The notes below the pieces were generated by a model. The model was not told the DNA's origin. It searched no databases and saw only the letters and a program-made list of their open reading frames with translations. 64,000 nucleotides of DNA from Planctomycetaceae bacterium (GTDB lineage: Bacteria; Planctomycetota; Planctomycetia; Pirellulales; Pirellulaceae). The DNA is taken from the NCBI GenBank assembly GCA_027487485.1, contig JAIYDN010000048.1, forward strand, positions 145,581 to 209,580, read 5' to 3'. This document shows, one piece after another, positions 36,635-46,111 of the stretch (its first letter is position 1; every line of letters begins with the position of its first letter). The position numbers and the translations under genes are program-made.

Positions 36635-39382
36635 ATGCATTTCTATTTGAATCGTCTGTTTTTTATTGCCGTTGTTGCACTCGGTATTTTTCCAACTTTG
36701 GCGTTTTCCGACGGCTATGACCCTGATAGGTTTGAAAAATCGATCGTCGCATCGGGACTGATCCAGCCGATGGAAATGGCCATCGCACCAGACGGATTGA
36801 TTTATCTGATCGAGCTGGGAGGGGATTTAAAGTGCATTGACCCAGCGAACAGTAGTGTACGCACGGTAGGTCGTATTTCAGTGACCACGATTCAAGAGAA
36901 TGGCCTGATCGGAATCGCTTTGGACCCCGGCTTTGCTGCGAATCATTGGATGTATCTGCAATACTCGCCACCCGATTTTTCGGGACAGCGTATCAGTCGA
37001 TTCACTCTTCGTGACGGGATTCTTGATCCATCGAGCGAGACTCCATTGCTTCAATACGAAGAGCAACGACAAGAATGTTGTCACCATGCTGGTTCCATGG
37101 AATTTGGGCCTGATGGAAATCTCTATGTTGGAACAGGCGATAATACGAATCCGTTTGGATCCGACGGATTTGCCCCCATCGACGAACGCCAAGACAAATC
37201 GGCTTTCAACGCTAGAAGAACTTCGGCCAATACCAAGAGCTTCAACGGAAAGATCTTGCGTATACGTCCGCTACCCGAGGGAGGGTATGCGATCCCGGAA
37301 GGAAATCTGTTTCCAAAGGACGGGTCAATTGGTTTGCCCGAGATCTTTGTCATGGGATGTCGCAATCCATGGCGGATCAATGTAGATCAGCGGAGCGGTT
37401 TCTTGTACTGGGGTGATGTCGGCCCCGATGCTGGTGGCGAAGGACCTCGAGGCCCACGCGGCTACGACGAAGTCAATCAAGCGAAGGTTGCAGGCAACTT
37501 TGGCTGGCCGCACTTCATCGCAAACAACAAACCCTACCATGATTTCGACTTCACGACGGGCGAACTTGGACCAGCCTTCCATCCGGATAAGCCGATGAAT
37601 CCTTCCGTGTTCAACTCGGGGGCTAACGATCTTCCTCCTGCACAGCCTGCGTGGATTTACTATCCCGCTGCAAACTCGAAGGAGTTTCCCGAGCTAGGCT
37701 CTGGCGGCCGAACCGCGTGCGCGGGGCCTACTTTTTATTACAACAAGTCGAATCCGTCGGAGACTCAATTCCCTGAGCCGTTCAATCGCTCCCTTTTCAT
37801 TTTCGAGTGGTCGAGAAACTGGATCGCAGCAGTACATCTTAAGGAAGACTCCAGCATTGAGCGCATCGAGCCCTTCTTGCCAAACACTCCATTCATTCGC
37901 CCCATCGATCTCCAGTTTGACGCCAAAGGAGCTCTTTACGTTCTTGAGTACGGTGAAACTTGGGGCGTGAACGCGGATGCCAAGTTGTCTCGCTTGGAGT
38001 ATCGTCGCGGTAATCGCCCACCCACCGTTCAAATTCAAAGCGATCGCTTTGCTGGCCGCGAACCTTTATCGATTCAGTTGACAAGCAAGGGAACCGCGGA
38101 CAAAGACGGTGACTCCCTCAAGTATCAATGGAGCGTTGTCAAGGTAACCGACGCCCAAAACGCAATCGCTCAAGGTCCCTCGGCAATGCCAAAGCCTATT
38201 GGCAACGAGGCCACTGCAACAGCAACATTCGAATCAGCCGGAATCTACTCCGTGGTCCTGGAAGTTTCCGATTCCATGGGCGGACAGGCAAACGCGACCA
38301 CGAACATTGTGGTCGGCAATAACATGCCTGAAGTAAGCTTCCTAACACCTTTGGACGGTGACTTCTATGACGCTGGCTCTGCCGTCGACTATCGAGTGCA
38401 GATCCGGGATTTAGAAGATGGAACCTCTAATCCGAACGAAGCGGATCCCGACGAGCTCGAATTCATCGATGCCGATGCACCCAAGCGTGTCACCGTTCAA
38501 GCCAATATGGTGAGCGCAAGCTCGACCGAGAATCCAGATGCAGTGCCCATCGGTCTGAAACGCATTCGAGGAAGCGATTGTCTGAATTGTCATGCGATCG
38601 ACCGATTGCTGGTAGGGCCCGCGTTCTTGGAGATTGCAAACAAGTATCGGGATCAACCGAATGCGATTGCTACCACCGTGGAGCGAGTCCAAAAAGGCTC
38701 CTCGGGCGTTTGGGGGAAAGTTCCGATGTTACCTCACGCACAGCATTCACAACAAGAAATACAGGAGATGGTCGATTGGGTCTTTGCAGTGAAGCCGGAT
38801 CCCTCGAGCGCTATGGTGACAGGGGTCTCCAATACCGTTGGCCTTTTACAAGACAAAAAGGACTTTGAAGGTGGGCTTCGCTTAACGGCCAACTATTTGG
38901 ATTTAGGCCGCGATGCCATTCCCGCGTTGACTGGCACCAAATCCATTGCGCTTCGTTCGCGAACCATTCAAGCGGAAAACGCGTCCGGCATCCACTCCAT
39001 GCAAGTGCTTGGGTCTCACGAAGCAGGCCAAGGAAAGTTTTGTGGAGCCATCAATCATGGTTCCTACTTGCGGTTCGACAACATTCCAATCGACCGAATC
39101 GGAAAACTGAAGGCTCGCGTTACCTCGGCGGGTGCGGGAGGAATCATCGAGGCAAGAATCGGGGCAGTGGACGGACCAGTGGTTGCCAAATTGCCCGTCA
39201 AGGTGAATGGCTCCTGGAACGATTGGTACGAAATCGAAGCGAATTGGGACAATCCGTTGCCATCGCAATCATCTCTCGAAGATTCGGTATCGGGAAAACG
39301 CGAGGCCGTATTTTTCGTTTGCGTTAACGAAGCGATGCCAGGGGGCCTGATGAACATCGATTGGATTCACTTCGGGAAATAG
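36635..39382 (+). CDS. Sugar dehydrogenase-like / PKD / cytochrome c / CBM6 fusion
   Basis: A 915-residue exported protein. After a signal peptide (about 1-24) comes a glucose/sorbosone-dehydrogenase-type beta-propeller (25-455: LIQPMEMAIAPDGLIYLIEL, CCHHAGSMEFGPDGNLYVGT), a PKD-type domain (462-558: VVLEVSDSMGGQANATTNIV), a class I cytochrome c with CLNCH near 648 and an axial Met likely in KVPMLPHAQHS, then a CBM6-like carbohydrate-binding domain (777-915, ending MNIDWIHFGK). Together it would oxidise a bound sugar and pass electrons to its own haem. No break is seen. It is a single gene, with no partners adjacent. Confidence 0.88.
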   Translation: MHFYLNRLFFIAVVALGIFPTLAFSDGYDPDRFEKSIVASGLIQPMEMAIAPDGLIYLIELGGDLKCIDPANSSVRTVGRISVTTIQENGLIGIALDPGFAANHWMYLQYSPPDFSGQRISRFTLRDGILDPSSETPLLQYEEQRQECCHHAGSMEFGPDGNLYVGTGDNTNPFGSDGFAPIDERQDKSAFNARRTSANTKSFNGKILRIRPLPEGGYAIPEGNLFPKDGSIGLPEIFVMGCRNPWRINVDQRSGFLYWGDVGPDAGGEGPRGPRGYDEVNQAKVAGNFGWPHFIANNKPYHDFDFTTGELGPAFHPDKPMNPSVFNSGANDLPPAQPAWIYYPAANSKEFPELGSGGRTACAGPTFYYNKSNPSETQFPEPFNRSLFIFEWSRNWIAAVHLKEDSSIERIEPFLPNTPFIRPIDLQFDAKGALYVLEYGETWGVNADAKLSRLEYRRGNRPPTVQIQSDRFAGREPLSIQLTSKGTADKDGDSLKYQWSVVKVTDAQNAIAQGPSAMPKPIGNEATATATFESAGIYSVVLEVSDSMGGQANATTNIVVGNNMPEVSFLTPLDGDFYDAGSAVDYRVQIRDLEDGTSNPNEADPDELEFIDADAPKRVTVQANMVSASSTENPDAVPIGLKRIRGSDCLNCHAIDRLLVGPAFLEIANKYRDQPNAIATTVERVQKGSSGVWGKVPMLPHAQHSQQEIQEMVDWVFAVKPDPSSAMVTGVSNTVGLLQDKKDFEGGLRLTANYLDLGRDAIPALTGTKSIALRSRTIQAENASGIHSMQVLGSHEAGQGKFCGAINHGSYLRFDNIPIDRIGKLKARVTSAGAGGIIEARIGAVDGPVVAKLPVKVNGSWNDWYEIEANWDNPLPSQSSLEDSVSGKREAVFFVCVNEAMPGGLMNIDWIHFGK

Positions 39383-39559
39383 AAGGCTGCAAACTCTTCA
39401 AAAACGCAGGGGGCAGAAGTTGCCTGAGGCTTAAGCCCCCCTTGTGCTTGGCCTGTGCATAATCAAGCATTTTTCTTGGCGATCGAACATTCGAGGTCGA
39501 TCGATGGTTATCATATTCCAAACTGATTTGAGCCCAATTTCTCGTTGCTGCAACTTTTT

Positions 39560-40597
39560 ATGTCCGAGCCATCCATAGGTCCTGATGCTACTGAAGCGTC
39601 CGTTGTCGTGAATTCCCCATCGTCCACACCAAGACCTTCGCACATTTTGGAGGCCAAGGAGCTCTTCGAAGCTGCCGTTCGCGAGGTGAGCAAGGTCTTT
39701 GTAGGGCAGGATGAATTGGTACTGACCTCGCTGGTCGCGCTCTTTTCGGGCGGTCACGTGCTGATCGAAGGCGTTCCTGGGCTCGGCAAGACCTTGTTTG
39801 TTCGAACGCTTGGGCACGTATTGGGTTGCCAATTCGGACGCATTCAATTTACAGCGGACTTGATGCCGTCCGACATTACCGGTGCCCCGGTATTGGATTT
39901 GAAAACGCAAGACTTTCGTTTTCGCCCCGGGCCCGTCTTCACGCAATTTCTACTAGCCGATGAAATCAACCGATCGCCAGCCAAAACGCACGCGGCGTTG
40001 CTAGAGATCATGCAAGAATTTCGAGTCACGATTGACGGAACCAGCCACGTGGTCCCTCGACCGTTTCTTGTCATGGCCACTCAAAATCCTATTGAAAGTG
40101 ACGGTACCTATTCGCTACCGGAAGCTCAACTGGACCGCTTCATGTTCAAGGCGATGGTCGCTTATCCTGACGAACAAGAAGAAGCACGCGTTCTTCAGAT
40201 GCACTCCATGCAGGTTGATCTTGGATCGATTCTGAAGAACCAAGTCGCGGTGGTAACCAACGCGACGCAGATTCTTGGATTGATTCAAAGCAACGCAACC
40301 GTTCGTATTGAACCCAAACTGCTGACCTATGTAAATCGCATTGTCCGTGCGACGCGAAGTTGGCCAACGTTCCATATGGGCGCTTCACCCCGAGCTGGAC
40401 TGGCGATGATCCAAGGTGCGCGGACGTTGGCTGCGTTTCGTGGCCGTGACTTCGCGGTTCCAGACGATGTGGTGGAAATCGCATTGCCCGCCCTTCGCCA
40501 TCGCGTTGTCATGTCCGCAGAAGCGGAAGTGGAGGGGCTCAAAGTGGATTCCGAATTGACTTCCCTTTTACGAAGTATTGAAGTCCCAAGAATTTAA
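39560..40597 (+). CDS. MoxR-family AAA+ ATPase
   Basis: A 345-residue AAA+ chaperone of the MoxR group. Walker A is GVPGLGKTLFVRTLG (near residue 75), Walker B is FLLADEINRSPAKTHAALLE, and the sensor stretch MATQNPIESDGTYSLPEAQL is the family hallmark. ATG 39560 is preferred over a TTG at 39545; from there about 35 polar residues precede the ATPase core. It is followed 2 bases later by a DUF58 gene; in many bacteria MoxR and DUF58 proteins form a system that activates or assembles another protein, usually with a von Willebrand partner. Confidence 0.92.
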   Translation: MSEPSIGPDATEASVVVNSPSSTPRPSHILEAKELFEAAVREVSKVFVGQDELVLTSLVALFSGGHVLIEGVPGLGKTLFVRTLGHVLGCQFGRIQFTADLMPSDITGAPVLDLKTQDFRFRPGPVFTQFLLADEINRSPAKTHAALLEIMQEFRVTIDGTSHVVPRPFLVMATQNPIESDGTYSLPEAQLDRFMFKAMVAYPDEQEEARVLQMHSMQVDLGSILKNQVAVVTNATQILGLIQSNATVRIEPKLLTYVNRIVRATRSWPTFHMGASPRAGLAMIQGARTLAAFRGRDFAVPDDVVEIALPALRHRVVMSAEAEVEGLKVDSELTSLLRSIEVPRI

Positions 40598-40599
40598 CC

Positions 40600-42012
40600 A
40601 TGTCCATTTACGATTCCGTCGGGACATACCTTTTTTGGGCGCCTTGGATCGGCTTGCTTGTTCTTGCGTCGCCGTTGCTTTTGCTTGCGTTCGGCTGGCG
40701 CATTTTTCCAACCACGCGCTGGTTCGGTCTTCTCATCCCTTTGTGCCTGACGACGCTGCTGATTCTTGCCACTCCCTTGTTCATCTACTTCTTGGTGGTA
40801 TTGGATCTGATCGTCTTGTCCATTGTTGTTCTGGATTTGCTCACCATCACTGGCCCTAGTGGTTTGACTGTGGAAAGGCATACTTTGCGGAGCGCATCTT
40901 TGGGTGGCACGCATGATGTCAAGCTATTGCTCGATAATCGAGGTTCCCGAACCAAATTGCTCGAGGTTCGAGATGACTTGCCGGATGGCCTAACTGCGGA
41001 CCCTGAATCACAATCGCTGACGCTGAAGCCAGGAAAAAGAGCGGAGCTAGATTATCGCATTCGGCCAACGCGGCGCGGGTCATTTCAATTCGAGTTTGTA
41101 TATCTTCGATTGCGAAGCAGGCTTGGACTTTGGAATCGCTTTATCGAAAAGCCGTGCCCGGGTGAGTTGTTGGTTTATCCGGACATGAAGCAGCTTGCAG
41201 AATATGCTCTCTTGGCGAGAACGAATCGGCTGAGTCTGATCGGGGTCCGCCGAACGCGTAAGGTAGGCCAAGACAACAACTTTGAAAGACTGCGTGACTA
41301 TTCGCAGGACGATAACTACAAGCATATCGATTGGCGATCTTCGGCTCGTCGAAATAAACTTACAGTCAAACAGTTCCAAGCCGATCAAAGTCAACGCCTC
41401 GTTTTCATGCTGGACTGTGGACGTATGATGACGAACGAATATCGTGGGTTGAGTCTTCTGGACTACGCCTTGAATTCGATCTTGATGTTGAGCTATGTCG
41501 CACTGGAACAAGGGGATTCCGTCGGGTTCATTTGCTTCTCGGACAAGATTGAATCGTATGTGCCGATGCGAGGCGGGTTATCGCAAATGAATCGCTTGCT
41601 ACACGCTGGGTTCAATCGTTTCCCGTCCATGAAGCAAACGAACTACGACGATGCTTTCCTCCATTTTTCGAAAAACTGCCGACGCAGATCGATGGTAGTT
41701 TTAATCAGCAACATTATTGATGACGTTTCTGCCGCTCAAGTAAGTGGCTACATGCGTACGCTCCGATCAAGACACTTACCAGTCATGTGCTTGCTTCGTG
41801 ATCGTTCGGTATTCGACTATGCCGATAACCCAAGCATGGATGATTCAGTTCTGTATCGCAGCGCTGCAGCTGCACAGCTTTTGATTTGGCGTAATGAGGT
41901 GATTCAGAAAATGGAAAACGCCGGTGTCTTAAGCGTCGACGCCTTTCCAGAATCGTTGACAACACCGCTGGTCAATCGCTACCTGCAAGCAAAAGCCAAA
42001 CACCTGCTGTAG
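40600..42012 (+). CDS. DUF58 (vWA-like) membrane protein
   Basis: A 470-residue protein that starts with two hydrophobic segments (about 10-45 and 55-85), then a beta-rich domain (DDLPDGLTADPESQSL) and the DUF58 core: RLRDYSQDDNYKHIDWRSSA near residue 228, followed by the vWA-like fold MLDCGRMMTNEYRGLSLLDY and AFLHFSKNCRRRSMVVLISN. It starts 2 bases after moxR and surely shares its transcript. DUF58 proteins act with MoxR ATPases in envelope or metal-centre maturation; the client here is unknown because no transglutaminase or vWA partner follows. Confidence 0.9.
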   Translation: MSIYDSVGTYLFWAPWIGLLVLASPLLLLAFGWRIFPTTRWFGLLIPLCLTTLLILATPLFIYFLVVLDLIVLSIVVLDLLTITGPSGLTVERHTLRSASLGGTHDVKLLLDNRGSRTKLLEVRDDLPDGLTADPESQSLTLKPGKRAELDYRIRPTRRGSFQFEFVYLRLRSRLGLWNRFIEKPCPGELLVYPDMKQLAEYALLARTNRLSLIGVRRTRKVGQDNNFERLRDYSQDDNYKHIDWRSSARRNKLTVKQFQADQSQRLVFMLDCGRMMTNEYRGLSLLDYALNSILMLSYVALEQGDSVGFICFSDKIESYVPMRGGLSQMNRLLHAGFNRFPSMKQTNYDDAFLHFSKNCRRRSMVVLISNIIDDVSAAQVSGYMRTLRSRHLPVMCLLRDRSVFDYADNPSMDDSVLYRSAAAAQLLIWRNEVIQKMENAGVLSVDAFPESLTTPLVNRYLQAKAKHLL

Positions 42013-42052
42013 TTTTTAGGCATGTCGGCATCAGTCCTTGGTTAAAAAACAA

Positions 42053-42132
42053 TTAGCCGAAAGGCGATAGCCTCGGTTGTTGGTTGAACGCGAAGAGTTG
42101 GAGGAAAACCGGGGCTATCGCCCAACGGCTAA
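42053..42132. repeat. REP-like hairpin (AGCCG/GGCGATAGCC family)
   Basis: The left arm at 42053-42078 reads TTAGCCGAAAGGCGATAGCC then TCGGTT; the right arm at 42107-42132 is its reverse complement with four mismatches (AACCGGGGCTATCGCC then CAACGGCTAA). About 28 bases form the loop. It lies between convergent genes and has the size and shape of a repetitive extragenic palindrome. Its core resembles the hairpin at 47048. Confidence 0.7.
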
Positions 42133-42181
42133 AAGAACTGAAATACTTCTGAAATCGCGCTTGGCGAGGTTGCTGCCCGGC

Positions 42182-43009
42182 TTATTGTGGCTGATTTAGC
42201 TTATTCCAATGCGATGAGATGATCGCAAGCGATTGCTGGTGTAGCAAACCGTTGGTTGCGCAAATGCTGCTGTGTCTTCCAAGCGGCAACACTTGGTTCA
42301 TGCAATCCGTCACATGGCCGCCAGCTTCGGTCACAAACAACTGGCCTGCGGCATAATCCCATGGATGCAGCTTGTACTCAAAAAACAAACCGTAATGCCC
42401 ACAGCCCAAGTTGCACAGGTCTAGGGCTGCCGCACCGAACCGACGCATGCCATGAACATTTTGTCGGAAGAAATCCCCAAGGGTATCGAGCGTCGCTTGC
42501 ATCATGCGATCTCGGTCGTAATAAAACCCGCAGCAGACTACGACTTGGTCTAGACGAGCGGATTGGTCTACCTTTTGACGAACACCATTATGCCATGCAC
42601 CTTGGTCGAGCACGGCAACATACAAATCGTTTCGGATCGGGTTGCAGACTACACCAACCTTGGGCTGGCCTTGATGATAATAAGCGAGCGAGATTGCAAA
42701 GTGAGGAATGCCATGCATGAAATTGCTGGTACCATCCAAGGGATCGATAATCCAAAGATCTTCGGAGTCGGCTCGGTCGCTATGGGACTCTTCCGAGATG
42801 ATCGCGTGGTTTGAGAATGACTGTCTTATTCGGTTGACGATTCGCTTTTCCGAATCCAAGTCAGCTTCGGTTACAAAGTTCGACGTCCCTTTGATCTCGA
42901 TTTGAACCGATTGCTGAAAGTGCTTCCGAATCGCGATCGCCCCTTCTTCAACCGCAGCCAAAGCGGTTGCAAGCATGGGATGATGGCAGGCATGTTGAGA
43001 TTGGCTCAT
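42182..43009 (-). CDS. suhB: Inositol monophosphatase family protein
   Basis: Magnesium-dependent phosphatase of the inositol monophosphatase/SuhB family. The metal-binding motif is LWIIDPLDGTSNFMHGIPHF (near residue 87), the second Asp motif is LHPWDYAAGQLFVTEAGGHV, and the N-terminal Glu is in ISEESHSD. The 275 residues fit the family. Likely substrate is an inositol monophosphate or related sugar phosphate; members also include histidinol and NADP phosphatases, so specificity is open. It starts at ATG 43009, 12 bases after the zinc-ribbon gene, and the two probably share a transcript. Confidence 0.9.
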   Translation of the reverse strand: MSQSQHACHHPMLATALAAVEEGAIAIRKHFQQSVQIEIKGTSNFVTEADLDSEKRIVNRIRQSFSNHAIISEESHSDRADSEDLWIIDPLDGTSNFMHGIPHFAISLAYYHQGQPKVGVVCNPIRNDLYVAVLDQGAWHNGVRQKVDQSARLDQVVVCCGFYYDRDRMMQATLDTLGDFFRQNVHGMRRFGAAALDLCNLGCGHYGLFFEYKLHPWDYAAGQLFVTEAGGHVTDCMNQVLPLGRHSSICATNGLLHQQSLAIISSHWNKLNQPQ

Positions 43010-43021
43010 AAGTTTGCTTCT

Positions 43022-43315
43022 TTAGACCTTCGCGATTCGGACCCGATCAAACCAGCCTAGCAAACACACTTCGCCAATACTGGCCCAATGAGATTGGTCG
43101 CCCCATAACGACTGGTTGCACGTGGGACATTTTGGCTCTGTCTCCGAGCTGCTGGGCGCAATACGTTCTTGCATCGAAGGGTCGGTCCACATGGTTTCAC
43201 ATTCGTCGCACAAAACCAAGCCTGTCAATCGCTGGTTGGTGACGCAGATGCGAATCCGACACAAGCCGTCGCCGCAAACGGGACAGGATTCGACATAGAT
43301 CAGTGGAGAAGTCAT
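43022..43315 (-). CDS. Small zinc-ribbon protein
   Basis: A 97-residue protein with three Cys pairs, CPVCGDGLC, VLCDECE and CPTCNQSL, which can form one or two zinc ribbons. The ATG at 43315 (MTSPLIYVESC) is chosen because it places the first ribbon directly at the N-terminus. No family is recognised; Trp-rich C-terminus (WGDQSHWASIGEVCLLGWF). Next to the phosphatase gene. Confidence 0.6.
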   Translation of the reverse strand: MTSPLIYVESCPVCGDGLCRIRICVTNQRLTGLVLCDECETMWTDPSMQERIAPSSSETEPKCPTCNQSLWGDQSHWASIGEVCLLGWFDRVRIAKV

Positions 43316-43393
43316 GGTAGTCTCGGATTCTCGTAAAGTCAGTGGTGGCAAAAGTACGGTCGTCCGACCGAGGCAAGCTCAAGGGACGCGATG

Positions 43394-44200
43394 CTATTGG
43401 ACGGGAAAAGCGGTAATTACCGATTTCCCTCGAACCACCACTCGCATCTTTTTTAGGGCTGGGTTCTTGCGTCGCTTACCATCTGTTCCTCCCAGGAATC
43501 CGATGGGTTTCTCGAACGTTGCTTCGTACACGACAGCACCGTCATCTTCTTTCTTGGACGAGCCTTTAGCTCCCTTGTTGGCCATTGCAAAGGCGCGATC
43601 GATTGCCACCAAAAACGCTTTCATATCCCCATCGAAGACTCCGTGCGGTCCAGGTCTAGAAGGTTGATCTTCCAGATGCCGCTCGATATGTTTCAACCGA
43701 TGCCCTTCTTCGGAACCCGGTCCATAAACGAGACCTTCCGGTGATTCGAACCGGTTACGCCCCAGATCTTTGAGTATTCCATGGATCTTATCTTCTGCAG
43801 CGTCCTTGGGCCTGGAATCCTTGGGCGCAGAGTCCTTAGGAACGGGATCGTTCGTTCGGTTGGCCGTCTTGGTCGTGGATGCTTGGGCGATTTCCGATTT
43901 CTTATCCGAGGTTTTCTTATCGGAAGTATTCTCCGTAACATTTCCAGTGACTTTTTCAGATGCCTTCTCCTTGGAAACGACTTCCTTAGTAGGCTTCGGT
44001 TCCTTTTTCGTGGTCGGTTTCTCATCGCCTACCAAGCTTGCAACACTAGGCAAATTCCATCCCAACCATTGATTAAGTCGAGGTTGAAGTAGAACGTAGC
44101 CAATGAGCAAAGCCACCAACACAATCGCCCACTTGGTGGGAATCATTCGCAGGGTGTTGATGGCAGTATCCGTGCGTTTGCGCGAGACCATGTTGTTCAA
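43394..44200 (-). CDS. Membrane-anchored protein with possible RNase-like (BECR-type) C-terminus
   Basis: A 268-residue protein: basic N-terminus, one membrane helix (TKWAIVLVALLIGYVLL, about 22-40), a long Lys/Thr/Glu/Ser linker (about 60-135) and a compact C-terminal domain of 130 residues. That domain has HRLKHIERHLEDQPSRPGPH followed by GVFDGD, then VVYEATFEKPIGFLGG, and it ends VVVRGKSVITAFPVQ. The H..K..RH helix followed by a terminal strand with T-x-(F/Y)-P resembles barnase/EndoU/colicin-like RNase-fold domains. This is my inference from pattern only. ATG 44191 is an alternative start. No immunity-like gene is adjacent. Confidence 0.55.
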   Translation of the reverse strand: MNNMVSRKRTDTAINTLRMIPTKWAIVLVALLIGYVLLQPRLNQWLGWNLPSVASLVGDEKPTTKKEPKPTKEVVSKEKASEKVTGNVTENTSDKKTSDKKSEIAQASTTKTANRTNDPVPKDSAPKDSRPKDAAEDKIHGILKDLGRNRFESPEGLVYGPGSEEGHRLKHIERHLEDQPSRPGPHGVFDGDMKAFLVAIDRAFAMANKGAKGSSKKEDDGAVVYEATFEKPIGFLGGTDGKRRKNPALKKMRVVVRGKSVITAFPVQ

Positions 44201-44291
44201 TCGAAGAGAAGAGCGATTCGGGGCTGAAAAGTGGCAAGAACCTTGCCGATGATTGTATCAGAAGACAGGACACGATTGACGTGCGTTGATT

Positions 44292-45185
44292 TTACTGAGC
44301 GTCAGCGATGGGTAACACTTCCAGCTCGGCTGTCATCGTATGCATTTCACCAGGTTCAAGCGAAATGGCATTGGAACCGATGTTGGCGGTTTCGATACAA
44401 ACCATGGTCTGCCATTCTTGGTCGCCGAAGTCTTGCATCCGTTGGCTTTTATCGATCCACGGATTCCAAATGACGGTAGATCGTGAGCCAGATTTGGAGA
44501 CTCGGATACGTCGGTTCATTCCGGGATCGTTCAGGAAGCAAGTTGCCTCGGTATCGCTGTAGACGCGATCGGTCTCTCCTTGGAAACGGATGGGGGCGTG
44601 GCTTGCGGGGCGTTGCGTAGGTGTTCCTACTTTGTCGAGATACGCGGTACTTTCAAGTCCTTCCACAGAGACGCGGTGAATGTCTTCAATGTGCAGGTAG
44701 GTATGCAAAGCGGATTCGAAGGCTTGGCCATTGGAAGCGTTCGGCTCCAATTCCACCGTCATCGCCATACGAAGCATGGTCGAAAATGTCAGGCTGTACT
44801 TCACTTGGAAGCCAGCTAGGGAACAACCGAAGGTCAACATCGCTTCGCCGTTGTTACCCATTTGGCACTGCAGCAGATTCCATTGGGTCAATCTCGCCCA
44901 ACCATGCGAGGGCGATTGAGCGTCGTTTGCGTTGGGCCCGAACCAAGGGAAGCAAATTGGGACTCCGCCACGGATCGGCTTCCCTTTTTCATAGTACGAC
45001 GATTGACTCATCCACAACACCGGGGCGCTACCACGAGGCTGGAAGTGGGTTAGATGTGCTCCTTGCAAGTACAACTCGGAAGAGCACAAATCGGTTTCTA
45101 GTCTCAAACGCGTCAAGCCACCGGATCCGATGTCGATGGTTAATCCGTCCAGCGCAAATCGATTCGACAAGTCGTTAGCCTCCAT
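44292..45185 (-). CDS. D-hexose-6-phosphate mutarotase
   Basis: A 297-residue aldose-1-epimerase-fold enzyme of the YeaD (glucose-6-phosphate 1-epimerase) group. Signatures are GAHLTHFQPRGSAPVLWMS, IRGGVPICFPWFGPN and SHGWARLTQWNL, which carry the phosphate- and sugar-binding residues; the second catalytic His is in FESALHTYLHIEDI. It interconverts alpha- and beta-hexose 6-phosphates. The start codon is 3 bases after the stop of the beta-hydroxyacid dehydrogenase gene, so it is the last gene of a three-gene operon that begins with purine nucleoside phosphorylase. Confidence 0.9.
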   Translation of the reverse strand: MEANDLSNRFALDGLTIDIGSGGLTRLRLETDLCSSELYLQGAHLTHFQPRGSAPVLWMSQSSYYEKGKPIRGGVPICFPWFGPNANDAQSPSHGWARLTQWNLLQCQMGNNGEAMLTFGCSLAGFQVKYSLTFSTMLRMAMTVELEPNASNGQAFESALHTYLHIEDIHRVSVEGLESTAYLDKVGTPTQRPASHAPIRFQGETDRVYSDTEATCFLNDPGMNRRIRVSKSGSRSTVIWNPWIDKSQRMQDFGDQEWQTMVCIETANIGSNAISLEPGEMHTMTAELEVLPIADAQ

Positions 45186-45188
45186 TGC

Positions 45189-46097
45189 TTACGAACCCCA
45201 CACGACACCGTTACGTTCTGCAATCGCCAAGATCAACGCCTGCGTTCCAGAACTGCCGCGATCCATGGACTGGAGATACTCGTACAGCTTTTTGGCTAAC
45301 GAGAGGCCGGGCAAGTCCAGCTTCAGCGATTGAGCTTCCTCGATTGCAATTCCTAGATCCTTGACGAGATGATCCACATAGAATCCAGGTTCGAAGTCCC
45401 CTCGAAGAATACGTGGTGTTAAGTTGGTTAGGGACCAGCTACCCGCTGCGCCCATCGATACGGACTGAAGCACGAGTGCGGGGTCCAATCCGCTTTGTTG
45501 CGCGTACAACATGGATTCGCACAATCCGATCATGCTTGCACCGATCAGGATTTGATTGACGATTTTTGTATGCTGTCCGGATCCAGCGGGACCATGATAC
45601 AGATACGTCTTTCCCAGCAACTTCCAGATCGGTTCGAGCGCATCGAAGGCGGCCTTGTCACCACCCACCATGATCGACAATCGAGCCTCGCGCGCCCCGA
45701 TGTCCCCTCCTGAGACAGGTGCATCCAAAGACAAGACATTCTTGGAGGCTGCCTCTTGGGCAATTCGAACGGCCAGCTTGGGGCTGCTGGTGGTCATATC
45801 CACGATGACGTTTCCTGGCTTGGAATGCGCTAAAACGCCGTCGCTTCCTAGCAATGTTTGCTCGACGTCCGAAGGATAACCGACCATGGAAAAAACCACA
45901 TCGCTTCGGATGGCAACTTGCTTGGGGCTGGAACAACCGACAGCACCCAGTCCGATCAGGCTCTCCATTTTCTCCGGCGAGCGATTGTAAATAGCAAGCG
46001 GGTATCCTGCACGGAGAAGATGCGCGCACATGCTGCGTCCCATGACACCCGTGCCGATCCATCCTAATCGTGTCGTTTCAGGGTGCACTTCTATCAT
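45189..46097 (-). CDS. NAD(P)-dependent beta-hydroxyacid dehydrogenase
   Basis: A 302-residue enzyme of the 3-hydroxyisobutyrate dehydrogenase / tartronate semialdehyde reductase family. The Rossmann motif is GWIGTGVMGRSMCAHLLRAG, the substrate motif is LDAPVSGGDIGAREARLSIM and the catalytic Lys is in GSGQHTKIVNQILIG. Substrates in the family are small 3-hydroxyacids such as 3-hydroxyisobutyrate or tartronate semialdehyde. It lies 14 bases after purine nucleoside phosphorylase and 3 bases before the mutarotase, so it is probably cotranscribed with both. Confidence 0.92.
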   Translation of the reverse strand: MIEVHPETTRLGWIGTGVMGRSMCAHLLRAGYPLAIYNRSPEKMESLIGLGAVGCSSPKQVAIRSDVVFSMVGYPSDVEQTLLGSDGVLAHSKPGNVIVDMTTSSPKLAVRIAQEAASKNVLSLDAPVSGGDIGAREARLSIMVGGDKAAFDALEPIWKLLGKTYLYHGPAGSGQHTKIVNQILIGASMIGLCESMLYAQQSGLDPALVLQSVSMGAAGSWSLTNLTPRILRGDFEPGFYVDHLVKDLGIAIEEAQSLKLDLPGLSLAKKLYEYLQSMDRGSSGTQALILAIAERNGVVWGS

Positions 46098-46111
46098 CGT
46101 TCGATCTTTCT

